Assembly: GCA_963966185.1 (NCBI GenBank)
Contig: CAWZYM010000310.1
Span: 1-64,000 of the forward strand
Length of the DNA stretch: 64,000 nt
Origin: Rhabditoides inermis
Taxonomy: Eukaryota > Nematoda > Chromadorea > Rhabditida > Rhabditidae
Direction of reading: 5' to 3'
Both the position numbers and the translations under genes were made by a program. Positions within the stretch are counted from its first letter, which is position 1; every line of letters begins with the position of its first letter. This document shows positions 1-11,214 of the stretch, one piece after another. The notes beneath the pieces were generated by a model. That model was not told the DNA's origin. It ran no database searches and worked only from the letters and a program-made list of their open reading frames with translations.

Positions 1-760
1 ACCCATGCATACACTCACTCACCGCAGCTCAACAGCACAGGCACAGCGAGAAGCATGGCGCAGTCGCGAGAATGAGCTCTTCTCACTCGAAATCGCGACT
101 CTCGTAAAACGGGGGTGACACATCGTATACGAGACGTTTCAAATTCGCTATTCAACATACAGCATCGTACACAATTTTATTGCTGCGCAAATACTCCAGG
201 CGCTGGCATCACTGGGAAAAGTGAGGGAGTTATGCAAATAGAAGGAGTAGTGCTAGGACTGCTAGGATGAGATAGAGGGAGGTGTGAGTGGATGAGCAGG
301 GCATCGAGCGACAACGCAAGCCAGCCGGACAGCTCCAGCTCGTAGCGCTGCAAGTGAAAGGTTACTATGTAGTTACTATATTGCTACAAGAAAAAAATGT
401 ATCCATTCCACTTTTTATGACTGTCCTTGAAGACCTTGAAGTGTGTGCAAAACACAATAAATAACTTTGTTTTTTTTTCTCGCTTCAATATGTATTCGCG
501 AAAATGGTTTTTTTCTATCTAACAGTTTGTTTATGAAGTCACGGTTCATAAATGTACATTATAGGCGCAGTACGCGTCGACTGCACTGTTGCCACACACG
601 TCTCTGACGATCGAGCGACGACAATCTATTGTCTCCGCCACGCTTCTGAAAGAGCAATTCAATTCAGCGAAAATCTCAGTTTCAAGAAACATTAGGGAAT
701 ACAGGATACAGGCAGTGACAAATTGTGGAATCAACTGCGCGGATTCGATTATTTTCCACA
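1..760. other. Intergenic, no gene recognised
   Basis: No conserved exon, splice pattern or repeat pair was found here. The short open frames around 546-807 have no recognisable motif, and the end of one runs into the repeat that begins at 761. Confidence 0.5.
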
Positions 761-998
761 CCAAATTAGAGAGGGCGCGCAGCGCCCTCTCTTTTGGCTT
801 AGGATAGGGCTCGCGCCAGAATTTTCAAGAAGCGATATCCAAAGGTCATGTTAACAACAATGTGGACTCATCCAAATCATGTTAGTTAGATTCGCACCGT
901 TCCGTAGGACAGATCACTAATTGATGGCATCTTTGTATCTTTTCTCCGAAAGAAGTTATGAGCGATCTCGCGCATCCATGAGGTGAGAGGCCAGCGTG

Positions 999-1021
999 TG
1001 GGTGGGTGGGTGGGTGGGTGG
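999..1021 (+). repeat. (TGGG)n run, G-quadruplex-capable
   Basis: Five consecutive GGG tracts separated by single T residues match the G-quadruplex consensus on the plus strand. The run lies in the segment that copy 2 of the composite repeat lacks. Confidence 0.7.
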
Positions 1022-1605
1022 ATGTCGTGTCCGGTAACGCTGACTCTCTGCCGAAAGACTACTCTCTCGCGTTTTCTGCCCGTGTTCTCCAACTAGCACT
1101 TTGAGTGTAGTTCGTCCCGCCGCCGCCAGCGTCTAATTCGCGCCGGGTTTGCGTTGTTTTGGGTCCGCCAACTATAACCAGGAGAAAGAGCGCAGTAGGC
1201 GCGACTCCGAACGGTAGTGAGAAAATATGTGGGGAAAAACGTTTTTGTGAAACGTAACGGCGATCCGAAACGTAACGTGTGATCTGTGGTACATGAGAGT
1301 AAGAAGAGAGAGAACAGCCGAGAGTTTGTGTTAGTATTTGTAAACGTTGATACAGTGGGTGGGCAAATCAGTTGCCGCCAGTAGAGAGAGAGAGAGTGAA
1401 CAGAGTGCGAGCCGGGAAAAATCGATAGACAAGCGAGCGCACGCGAATAAATTCACATTCAAACTTTCGCGCGCGCGCAATTTTCAAATGCGGGGCGGCC
1501 GAGCGGAGTGAGGGCGGAACTAAATATTCCCTGGACTGTAGAAGAGCAGAAAATATAAAGAGACAGAAAGAGAAGGGCAGAAAGTGAGAGAGTGAGAGAG
1601 AGAGA

Positions 1606-1657
<52 letters not shown>

Positions 1658-1793
1658 AACAGTGAAAGAGAGAGAAGGGACGAAGAGAAGGAGAGAACAG
1701 AGTGAGTGAGAGATAGTAGTTTTTGATAAAATCCATATGAATAGTCATAATTCAGCACATAATCAAAATTTCTATGAAATTTAACAAAAGGAC

Positions 1794-2080
1794 ATATATT
1801 TTCTTTAAAAAGTACTCGCGTAAACAAATGAACTTTGTCTTGTCCCAATGCAGCAAAAGCACATGCATAAAGCGTTTACAAATACTAACACAAACCTGCG
1901 CATTCAGGAAAGTTCTGTTGATACTAACCAGTGAACACAAATAGAAGAGATAAGAGAGAGAGAGGAGAGAGAGGTGCAGGTTTGTGTTAGTGTTTGTAAA
2001 CGCTTTATGCATGTGCTTTTGCTGCATTGGGACAAGACAAAGTTCATTTGTTTACGCGAGTACTTTTTAAAGAAAATAGT
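1794..2080. repeat. Long-TIR palindromic element (about 104-bp arms)
   Basis: Arms 1794-1897 and 1977-2080 are near-perfect reverse complements around a loop of about 80 bp with a short GA run. The same arms occur at 24868-24970 and 25128-25217 around a CT microsatellite. This is the structure of a fold-back/MITE-type non-autonomous element. The right arm abuts the 3' end of the DUF19-like gene. Confidence 0.85.
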
Positions 2081-2142
2081 TTTATCATGTGAAAATGAGA
2101 GTTGTAGAAGGCTGTGGCAGATATACGATGCATTTAATGAAC

Positions 2143-3117
2143 TCACTCGCAGTTCTCTTCATCGTTGAGCTCCTCGCATTTCGCATAGAGCTCGGACCTA
2201 GAGCCGGAGTCTATGTCCTCCATACACTGGTTGTACCGGATGACTGAGAGGAAATCTCTTTCTCTCTTTCTACACTCCTTTCTCTCCTTCTCTCTCACTA
2301 TCTCTTCCTCCCTATCAGTCTCCCTCCCCCTTCTGTTTCCCTCACACTCTATATCCAGAGTGTCATCACAATAGAACTCCAGTCTCGCCAACTGTCGCAG
2401 ATAGAACGTCGCATCGGCCTGAAAGAAAAAAAAACCCACTGATTTAGTTTGTGTTCAAAAAGAATACGCTACCGCCAACCCACATGGCTCTTCGTCATCT
2501 TGGAGATGGTGTTGTATGACACGCAGTCGTCATAGTAGTGGTGGAGACACCGCTGCAGGTCGGAGAAGTTGCTGAATCGATCATTTGGAAAGGTTGTTTT
2601 TACAAAGAAGATATTGTAGAATTGAAGATAGAAAAGGTGACACAGTGATTGCGCAAATGCAATTGCGCACAGCAGCGAAGACGCGAATCTGACAATGAGA
2701 GCAAATGCGAAACACTCACTCGCACAGTTCACTGTCCAGGAGAACCGCGTCGAACAGTCGACTCTCGCTGGACGGCAGAGTTCCATTGTCCAGGGAGTAG
2801 TCATAAAGAGACAGGAACTCCACGAAACAGTTCAGAGTGATCTAAAAGATGTTGTTCGAAATGATGCTTTAGAAAAAAAAACATCAGCTGTAACACACTT
2901 CACTTTCCACATGTAGATAACAACTCGTTTCAATACTGATTACTGACTTTTTTAAATGTAACTTTACCTGATACTCGTTGTAGGTGCAGTTTCGAAAGTT
3001 TCTATTCGGAGTGATGTCGTCATTTGAAGGCGAGAAAACGGACGACAACTCCTTCAAACCGTCATCGTACACGCGAGGATTCACGGAAATGGACAAAGCA
3101 GAGACGACTGAAAACAT
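2143..3117 (-). CDS. Cysteine-rich secreted protein, DUF19-like
   Basis: This is a minus-strand gene of about five exons, roughly 200 residues after splicing. Exon 1 starts at the ATG at 3117 and ends near 2969 with donor GTAAAG. Further exons lie near 2845-2723, 2572-2488, 2419-2347 and 2244-2143, each with a nematode-like acceptor such as TTTTAG, TTTCAG or CTCAG. The conceptual protein has regularly spaced cysteines in short blocks (FRNC, LNCFVEF, ELCE, LQRC, DDC, EFYCDD, ECE, YNQC, YAKC, NCE). That spacing and composition resemble the nematode DUF19 (T20D4.11-like) family of secreted proteins of unknown function. The N-terminus is short and weakly hydrophobic; because ATGTTTTCAG at the start could itself be a splice acceptor, a further upstream signal-peptide exon is possible. 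The terminal GAG TGA overlaps a possible donor, so the 3' end could extend. Family assignment is by pattern only. Confidence 0.55.
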
Positions 3118-3412
3118 AATTACATATTTGCATAGTTTCTACGATCACCTAGAACAAAGACACCGCGCGTTGACCGAGTAGGCATTTGGGTCTTTGATCT
3201 GAATGAAGTGGGCTTGGTGCGAGATTTTTACGTGCGCTTTTTTATCTGCCAGTAATAACTATCCTATCAGCTCGGTGGAATCACCACACGAATAGCCGAA
3301 ATCAGTGCGCAGTGTCCCGGCGACTCCCAGAATAGCATTTCTACCAGGAAAAAAACTATCCAGACCACGTATTCAGTCTGCAGCACTTCAGCACTTGACT
3401 TTTTGGCTTGTA

Positions 3413-3419
3413 CTTATCA
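3413..3419 (-). promoter_or_regulatory. GATA-type site TGATAAG upstream of the DUF19-like gene
   Basis: CTTATCA on the plus strand reads TGATAAG on the coding strand, about 300 bp upstream of the assigned ATG. TGATAA is the site bound by intestinal GATA factors (ELT-2 type) in nematodes. A single site in AT-rich DNA can occur by chance. Confidence 0.35.
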
Positions 3420-3804
3420 GTAATCACAATGAAACTTTACTGTAGTACTATTTGCCACATGCAATAGAAGAAAACGAGAGGTGGAAGCTAACATTTGTAA
3501 TTTGTATGTGATTCACTATGCCCAAAAGTTCTGACGTTTCCCAGATTCTAACACTTTTCAGTAATCAATGAGCAATCATGCTCATTTTAAAATGGTGCGA
3601 TTTGATTGATTCCAAAAACATTGATTGATATTCAAACATTTTCATTGGATCACCTTGCTGGATTGATGCTGAGTGTTCTTTCGGTCCACTTTTGACGCGC
3701 GGCATTCGGTTTGATCAGGCGCCGGCTGTGGAAACGATACACTAGGGGAAGTGTCGATCCGGGGTTATGAATCCAAGTCTCCCGGATCACTCCAACCATC
3801 CACC

Positions 3805-5001
3805 ATGATCACTCTATTACTAATCTCTTTATCAGTATTGCAAATAACAGGTATTGTGAGCATGTTAAAGTATGTAACGTGAATGTTTCGTTGTCTAGAA
3901 TGCAAGCCATGTCACGATGCCGTCCCGAATATCTGCAACGATCTTCTGAATCACGGAGTAGGAACGTCTACCGAGAAGAAGTGAGCAGTTCCTACGCCCC
4001 CCCCCCTCTCTCACTCTTCAGATGTCTCATGTGGGCGGCTCTCCTCCGTCCCATTCTCATCACCAGCACACAGCTCACTTCCTCGCAGAAACTACAGACT
4101 GTCGGAGAACTGTGTCCGAAGTCATGCGGAATGTGTGACGGTACGTCAAAAAATTTTCCGGCGTGTTTATTTTTTTCAGAACCCACAACAACAACTTCAA
4201 CAGCTAGGCCAACCACCACTACACAGGTATAGATTACAGTTATCATTTCAGTATATCATAATTTTTCTTTGTAGAAGATCAGCGATGAGCAAGAGTTCGA
4301 GTTGATCATGACTGACGAAAGCTTTAAGAAGGTGGAGTTCGGGATACCGTACACCTCATGCATCGTATACCGTACACCTATAGGTAATGGAGGAAGCCGG
4401 TCGCCAAGAGGGGATCTCGCCGCAAGAAGGCATAGAGAGATACGCGCTCTATTCCAAGAACAGTGAGAAGGTGAGGTGGAGAAATGAACAAACAAACAAA
4501 TAAACAAACAACAGATCTCGTCGCACAATCGCATGTTCGACGTCGGTTTGTCGTCGTTCCGGCAGGGTGTGAACAAGTTCGCAGTGTTGAAAGAAGAAGA
4601 GTTGACTCCCAACACACTCAAGCCGCCACCGATGACGATTGCGACAGGTAAACAAGTAAACAAACTAGTAAACAAGTAAACACGTTCCATCAGAATTGCC
4701 TAAGCTACGCAAGAAACGATCGGGAGTGGAGGAGAGTGATAGTATGGACTGGCGAGAGTATATGCATCCGATTCAGGATCAGGTAGCTTTTCTCTTTCTC
4801 TCTCCTCTCCCCTCTCTTTCATTCCCCGTTACCTTTTTCAGGCTGAGTGTGGTGGCTGCTGGGCGTTCGCAATGACTGCTATGCTGGAGGGAACAATGGC
4901 TATGAAGAACATCAGCAAGGAGAAGCTGTCCGTGCAGCAGGTAGAGAGAGAGAGAGAGAGAAAGAGGGAGAAAGAGGGAGAGAGAGAGAGAGAGAAAGAG
5001 G

Positions 5002-5033
<32 letters not shown>

Positions 5034-5077
5034 GGGGAAGGAGGGAGAGAGAGAGAGGAGAGAGAAAGAGAAAGAGA

Positions 5078-5130
<53 letters not shown>

Positions 5131-5692
5131 CTCAGATGCTGGACTGTGACCGGGAGATGAACGCGCAGTACAAGCTCGCCAATGCGGGCTGCAACGGCGG
5201 ATACTTCCAGGTTTTGTCCCTCAAAGATTCTTATGTCACTTCTCTCATCTTATTCATAGATCGCTGGAGACTACCTCACTCGCAAAGCGCTTGTCGCCGG
5301 AACCAACTACACTTTTGCCGGATATGTAAGGAGGAGAGAGAGAGGGGTGGAAAGAAATCCGCTGTTCACAGAGCAAAGGCGTGTGTCGTCGCAGTCAGTT
5401 CTCTCCTGTTGCTCCGAGGATGTCCGCATTCGACAGTGGATATGTGGTCACCAGCACAGATGAGAGCAAGGCCATATTGGACAAGGCTATGGAGGTATGC
5501 AACATCTCACAACGACCTTCCTCAGCTTGACGGGGAAAAGCGTTCATAAAGTGAACATGCTCGATTTTTCTGGTATTCCTAGGCGCGCGTTCGCCGCGGT
5601 CCGGTGGCAGTTGGTATGGCGGTGGTGGACGAGATATATCGATACTCGGAGGGTGAGCACACCTCTCCCTCTCTCTCTTCCTCTCTCTCTTC

Positions 5693-5732
<40 letters not shown>

Positions 5733-5860
5733 TTCTCTCTCTTTCCCCTTCTCTGTATCTATTCCTCCAGGCATCTACGACGGCCAGTGCGGCTCGATCA
5801 TCAACCACGCAGTGGTGCTGGTCGGGTTCACGAAAGAGTACTGGATTATCAGGAACAGGT

Positions 5861-5901
<41 letters not shown>

Positions 5902-6518
5902 AGAGAGAGAAGAGAGAGAGGAGAGAGAGAAAGGGAAGAGAAAGGGGGAAGAGAGAGAGGAGAGAGAGAGGGAGGAGGGGGAGAGAGGGTGGAAGAGAGA
6001 GGGAGAGAGAGAGATCCATTGCAGCTGGGGCTCCGACTGGGGCGAGTCCGGTCACATCCGCATCCGCCGCCAGCCCTCCGATCCCTGTATGCTCACTTCC
6101 TATTGGGCACAGCTGGAGACGATCGGACCGTGGGAAGTCGCGGCGGTGGTGCGACCGCACGGTGCGTCTCTCTCCCCCCCCCCTCTCTCTCTCTCTCTCT
6201 CTACTTTCTCTTCCAGTGAATGTGGCAGTGTCCCCTCCGGCCCCAGTGGAGGGTAGTGGATGTGGGTGTGATGGGTGCTGTGAGGAGAGCTGTGATTGTG
6301 ACGATGAGGATGATGAAGACTACTGGATGGAGGAGGAGACATCGACAACGGAGTCATACACTACCTCTGCCACAATGTCTCCAACAACCACGGCGACCAC
6401 TGCGGAACCCACGTCTACTCCCACCACAGCAACTACTTCAACCAAGAAAATCGAAAAGACACCAAAGCCCAAACACAAGAACAACAAGGGGCGGCATCAC
6501 GACAACCGACATGCGTGA
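3805..6518 (+). CDS. Papain-family (C1A) cysteine peptidase with ShKT-like N-terminus and acidic/Thr-rich tail
   Basis: The gene has about fourteen exons and encodes roughly 530 residues. It starts at CCACCATG with a hydrophobic signal peptide (MITLLLISLSVLQ). Next comes a six-cysteine ShKT-like segment (C..C, C, C, then CPKSCGMC), a Thr-rich linker, and an I29-like propeptide (GVNKFAV block). The peptidase domain keeps the catalytic triad: Cys in CGGCWAF preceded by the oxyanion Gln (QDQ), His in INHAVVLVGF, and Asn in IRNSWGSDWGE; GCNGGYFQ is the usual disulphide loop. The C-terminus departs from standard cathepsins with a Cys/Asp/Glu-rich patch, a Ser/Thr repeat and a Lys/His-rich end. By family knowledge the enzyme is a lysosomal or secreted endopeptidase made as a zymogen. 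CGGC replaces the usual CGSC, which leaves the nucleophile intact. Several introns consist almost wholly of GA or CT repeats; the catalytic Asn-Ser codons are split by one (5862-6014). Confidence 0.88.
4942..5128 (+). repeat. (GA)n microsatellite filling an intron of the peptidase gene
   Basis: Nearly the whole intron between the catalytic-Cys exon and the exon beginning MLDC is a GA/GGA/AAAG-variant purine tract. Open frames of Arg/Glu through it are artefacts. Confidence 0.95.
5862..6014 (+). repeat. (GA)n microsatellite intron splitting the active-site Asn-Ser exons
   Basis: A purine-only intron runs from donor GTGAGG to acceptor CATTGCAG. Joining gives RNSWGS, the conserved cathepsin Asn motif. 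This supports the tract being intronic. Confidence 0.9.
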
Positions 6519-6738
6519 ATCGTTTAGCACAAAAATTCGTCAATACATTATTGCAAGTTGCATCAGTGTGTGTAGTGATGTCTTCTCACGGCGTGCCTCC
6601 TCCTGAGTGGAGGAGGATGGCTGGGGAAGACACCTCGAAAGGCCGGCAGGCGAGAGCGTCGAACAGGGTACAATAACTGCAACCGTGTGGACATTTTTGT
6701 GATTTTGGTTCTCATGTGTTTCCACAGTTCTCGCGTTA

Positions 6739-6977
6739 GGGGCCCGACATACTTTGTAGCGCATGCGATTTGCCAGCGCGAGCGATTTTAAAATAGCCGA
6801 GCTACATTTCAAAAGTCGCAAGCGAAGAGGCGCTGGCTACAATTGAAAAGTAGCCCGCGCCGCGCCTGGCGAAATGTCGCCACGCTAACAACGAAATACG
6901 CGAGCGACTTGGCTGGCGACTTTTACACAGAGAGAGAGGTGGCGAATCGCACGCGCTACAAAAGTATGTAGGGACCC
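6739..6977. mobile_element. 239-bp MITE, PIF/Harbinger-like, with TTA target duplication
   Basis: The ends are imperfect inverted repeats of about 40 bp: GGGGCCCGACATACTTT on the left, and GGGTCCCTACATACTTTT on the reverse complement of the right. Both continue with GTAGCGC and TGCGATT. The element is bracketed by TTA at 6736-6738 and 6978-6980. TWA duplications with G-rich termini are characteristic of PIF/Harbinger elements and their MITEs. There is no coding capacity. Confidence 0.8.
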
Positions 6978-7874
6978 TTATCACCAAAAATGAACTCACC
7001 TTATTATTATTATCGTCGCCGACGGATACAATCAGAAAGCGATGACTATGCAAGGTGATAGGAGAGATCGACATGGTGAAATGGACAGTATGAAAGAGGG
7101 AGGGATGGATGGGGGAGGGAGATATGAGGTAAAAAAACGCTATGCGATGATTCAAAGCGCAAATATCGATGGACACAGTCACATATCTGATGTGAGTGAG
7201 AGATTGTCAAACAAACATTCAATACCTCATTCACCCTAGGATTACTCTTATTTCTCTGCCAGCGCGCGGTCGCGTGCCTTCCCCTGTTATTCCCCTGACC
7301 CCTGAACAATGCTGTGCGGCAGAGGACACTAACTGGACTGGTACTCTCTATATCTACGGCATTGAGACTGGAGAGGAATCCTCGAAGACGATGACACTCT
7401 CGGAGACGTCTCTTCGCGATCGATCGTTGAAGCCCGGCTCTTCCGCCGCCGAGATCGAAACTTCCCCAGAAGCCGCAAGCAGGGGATGACAAGCATCAAC
7501 AACAACACGTACGTATCCACCGAACAACCGAAATCCGTATTGTTGGAACTCGCAGTAGGCATTGTATTACTGTATTTTACCGTATCTATCCCACCGTAAT
7601 TTACGTAATCGATATTGTGTGCTACTTGATTCGAGATAAATATTCTGATTCACCCTAGATGGATAATGTCATGTAAACATTAGTATACACGCGGCCCCAT
7701 ATTGGTTCATGTTGTTATTTGTTTGTTATAGACTTATTGGAATAGTCCGAGTTTCCTGCGAGAAGGATATAAGAAGAGAAGGATATAAGAACAAGAGAAA
7801 AAGCACCAAAAATGAACAATAGTTATTTCTATCGGATAATGATAACAGAAATAATGGTATGTGTGGTTTGTGGA
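6978..7874. other. Intergenic, ambiguous open frames only
   Basis: Open frames cover 7046-7562 on both strands, including a minus-strand frame with a hydrophobic stretch (YVLLLMLVIPCL) followed by basic residues. None has a recognisable domain or a convincing splice pattern, so I do not call a gene. The stretch also holds a short ATT run near 7003. Confidence 0.35.
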
Positions 7875-9693
7875 TCAGTGTTTGAAAGGAAGTCCGTGGA
7901 AGTAGTCGAATCCAACGGGAAACGAGCTCTGCGAGTAGACTTCCGAGTTGAAATAGAGGGTGCAGGTGGTCGGCTCCACACAGAAAAGCACGTCCCTGAA
8001 AAAGACGGATCTGTCCCTTCTTCTTCTCTCCCTCCCTCCCTCTCTCTTTCTCTCCCTCCCTCCCTCTCTCTTCCCCTCTTCTCTCTCTCTCCACTCACGC
8101 CACAGTCTCCGTCTCCCCGCCGTCGTTGGCTTGGATGATGTGGTAGACGTTCTTGTGCATGCATCCACGCGGCCACTTTGTGATGGCTTCCTGAAACACA
8201 CTTTTCTTTTCTTTCCCCCTCTCTCTCCCTCTTTCTCCCTCCCCCTCTCTCTCCATCACTCTCTACTTCTCCACTCACATAGTCCGGCTCGTGTCGCAGC
8301 AGTCTCCTATGCTCGCCCTCTCCCTCCGCTGTCTCCACCATCCTCTTCACAGCTCCCTCCACCCACGACCTCCACTCAACAGCCGACACGTCGTCCTCAC
8401 CCCACGCCGCCTTCACGAACGACAACTCGCGGCGACGAGCGATGAAGTCCTAGAGTTCTATTCTCATCAATAAGCAGCGCGCTGTGGGGTAGATCAGGGA
8501 AAAAAGGAGAGTCAGCTCGCGGCAATAGCGCGCAAAACAAGAGAGTTAGATTGTTAGAGCACCGTATTCCGAGCTGCAAGCGAGGTGAATCGAAAACTAT
8601 CGCTCTGACGCAGACTATAGCACTTTTTTGTTGAGAATGTTGCAGGTATGTATAAGTAACATGATACTCACAATGATCATATCAATAGCGGGATCGAATA
8701 GTAGAGGAGAGAGGGTGAGTCGATACGCCCGTATGTGGTTAGCAGTGAGGGAGCGGAACCCTTCCGGCGGCAGATCGCACTCCCCACTGCCTTCCAAGAC
8801 GATCTGGCGAGACGAGGTGAACTGGAAAGTCAATTTCATGTGAAGAATACGATACGCATCGGGAGCGACTATTATCATACCGTATGAGACAGGTAGAGTG
8901 GCAGACTGAGTAGGTGGGGCGAGTGAATGTGTAGTGCGTGGGTATGGAATAGATCGGCCACTGCCGCGGCGCGCGAGCACATATCGAGAGACGGAGACGG
9001 GTGAGGACAGTCCTGAACATCCACATTTACTTTTTCGATCTTTCTGAGAGTCGTTTGCCAGCAAACGCGAACACAATATATACCTCTCACTCACCAATCG
9101 CAGCGTGTCCACTCTCACTCGCCCCGCAGCTGACACCTCCTCCATCCTGTCTTCCCACGCACCGTCACGCGCACAGAATAGACGCTGAAGCAATCAATAT
9201 GCAGATCTCACTTCATACGAGCTCACCCAGTGCACACTGTCGATGCTAGCATTTTCGAGAGCCGCTTTGAGAATGGTTCGGAACCCTGTCTCGGATCCGC
9301 CGGGGTGCGCGACGGAGTGACGATTGATGCCGTCGTGAACACACACATTCGAGAGACTGAAAAGAAAACTCACTTTTTGTTTTTGCACATTTATCTTACA
9401 TGCAGTAGTCGCCTTTGAAAAACTGAATCTCCATAGCAGGGTCGTTGTCGTGAAAGTGGAAAGTTATCTGGAAAACGGACCCAATCACAGAATTTCACAC
9501 ATGAATCAATTCCTACCCTGTCTCGATCGACCACCATCTCTCTAATCCTCAGCTGTCTTCTGGGTGCGTGGTAGAGGAAAGAGGGACAGGCGAGGGCTGC
9601 CGCTGACAGATCCGGATCATCCAGGAAGGAGAGAATACGGTAGATGAGCTCATTAGGGAGGATGGACAGCGACCAGTGAACAGAGCGGACCAT
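7875..9693 (-). CDS. F-box domain protein
   Basis: This minus-strand gene has nine exons and encodes roughly 380 residues. Exon 1 (9693 to about 9517) encodes the F-box directly after the start: LPNELIYRILSFLDDPDLSA, followed by a CPSFLYHAPRR segment that matches the end of an F-box helix bundle. Later exons begin after clear acceptors and join in frame: ITFHFHDNDPA, SLSNVCVHDGIN, RLFCARDGAW, DCPHPSPSLD, FTSSRQIVLEG, DFIARRRELSF, EAITKWPRG, then DVLFCVEPTTC to the stop at 7875. F-box proteins recruit substrates to SCF ubiquitin ligases through Skp1, with the C-terminal region choosing the substrate. No known C-terminal domain (FTH, DUF38, LRR) was recognisable, so the substrate is unknown. 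The gene is collinear with the UGT just upstream (344-bp gap), but both seem to have their own starts. Confidence 0.75.
8475..8625 (+). repeat. Dispersed repeat also present in both palindrome arms
   Basis: This stretch, in an intron of the F-box gene, aligns with about 34625-34760 and, inverted, 47190-47320. The shared sequence runs from GCGCGCTGTG through CTGCAAGCGAGGTG to a GCTCTG(G/A)CG end. Divergence is moderate. It looks like an old interspersed element of unknown class. Confidence 0.6.
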
Positions 9694-10036
9694 CGAGGGT
9701 GCAAATCCAGTAGAAAAGAGTAGAGTATGATCAATACATGATGGGGTAGATGGACGCTAGCCGTCGGCATAGTCGCTGGCCGAAGGCACATTCTCTCTCT
9801 CTCTCTCTCTCTCACACACTCTCTCTCACTCTCTCTCTCCCTCTCTCTCGCTCTTTCCGTATTCAAATCAACCTTCCCCATTTAGAATACTGGTTCGTCC
9901 GCAGTGAAAGCCATGTTGTGCAAATTTTCACATCCAGAACATGATTTCCTTTCATAACCTAACAATACGTGTTCCCCAGTTCTTCCTTCATATCAAACGA
10001 AATTCACATAAGTACATTTTCGAACACATCAACACA
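9694..10036. other. F-box/UGT intergenic gap with CT microsatellite
   Basis: The gap holds a CT/CTCA microsatellite at about 9791-9855 and no recognisable coding sequence. AT-rich sequence follows the UGT stop. Confidence 0.5.
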
Positions 10037-10411
10037 TCACTGTATCTTCTCTTTTCCATTCACCACATTCATGCGATAGAACAGGAAGAGAGCTGATTTG
10101 TATATCGAATAGACAACGAGAATGAGTGAAAGTAGAAGGAAGGCGACCACATCGATGGAGTAGTAGACAATGAAGGAGAGATCGCGCATCGGTGAGACAT
10201 CCAGCTCTGAGATGCGACCGAATCTAAATCATAATGATACTTTTCCATACGTTTCATAATTTGTGAAACATACCTGCCGACGTACTCTACTGTCTCGATG
10301 ACCCTTTGTCTGACGGGCCACGGCTTGTTTCTCATCAGACCACCCAGGCGGGCGGCACGGGAAGAGAAGCTGGAAGGGGAGGGGTGGGAGAGATGGAGAG
10401 AGAAAAAGATG

Positions 10412-10459
<48 letters not shown>

Positions 10460-11161
10460 CACCTCTTATCCGTCAGTATCCTCTTGAGTGCATCGATCAG
10501 TGTCTCTTCCGTTATCCTCTCCTTCTGCAGTACCACAGAAGAGTCATGCTGCTCCAGCATTTTCGAGTTCCTGGAAAGTGAATTGACTTTTACTCGATAA
10601 AACAAAGACGGGATAGGACACATGATAATCGATAGACAGACAAACTGCCAGACGCGCATACCAGTACTGACTGCTATGCGAAAAGGACAGTAATAGGTGT
10701 TCAGTCAGACACACATACAGAGACACATACATACACGTACATACACACTAACACACCTGTACTGGTCTCCGAAAGTGGGCACGAGGACAGCTGGCGTGCC
10801 GGAAGTGGCAATCTCGAGCACGCTGTTCATACCCGCGTGCGAGACGAAACCCACCACTCGAGGGTGGACTGAACATGTAGAGTTAGTGTTGTTACTACTG
10901 TATTTTTCTTTTACTAGTTTATTTACTACTTATTTCTTTTGAAATGTATGTTTTACTCACACAGCAGCTCCTTCTGCTGCAGCCAGGGAGTGAGTGTGAG
11001 ATTGGGGACGTCATCCGCGAGATTCGAGGGCTCATTGAACTTCCAGATGAAATGGAACGAGGGGAAGCGGCGGACGGCGCTGGAACAGGGACTCTCCATC
11101 TTTCTACTTCTCTCTCTCCTTCCCCTTCTCTCTCCCCTCCCTTCTCATCTCTCTGATCTCT

Positions 11162-11214
<53 letters not shown>

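Larger units (their letters stand above)
761..2080 (+). mobile_element. Composite repeat, copy 1 (inverted relative to 24867-25856)
   Basis: The reverse complement of this stretch recurs at 24867-25856. Shared landmarks in order are a short hairpin of GC-rich arms at 768-792, the 1021-1350 block, a (GA)n microsatellite near 1611-1652, the 1690-1790 block and a long inverted repeat at 1794-2080. Copy 1 carries about 190 bp (roughly 830-1020, including a TGGG array) that copy 2 lacks. No transposase frame is visible, so a non-autonomous DNA element is the likeliest identity. It could also be a segmental duplication that happens to contain one. Confidence 0.75.

Noticed and set aside
589..807. 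Short open frames at the left edge
   Set aside because: They overlap on both strands, carry no motif and run into the composite repeat.
4847..5549. Long Arg/Glu-rich open frames across GA repeats, with similar Ser/Leu frames in CT repeats throughout the window
   Set aside because: They are translations of dinucleotide microsatellites inside introns; the true exons join across them in other frames.
7196..7562. Possible small gene between the peptidase and F-box genes
   Set aside because: Open frames exist on both strands and one has a hydrophobic run, but no splice pattern, start context or family supports a call.
8615..9193. A 192-residue minus-strand open frame
   Set aside because: It reads through introns of the F-box gene; exons defined by splice sites use parts of it in several frames.
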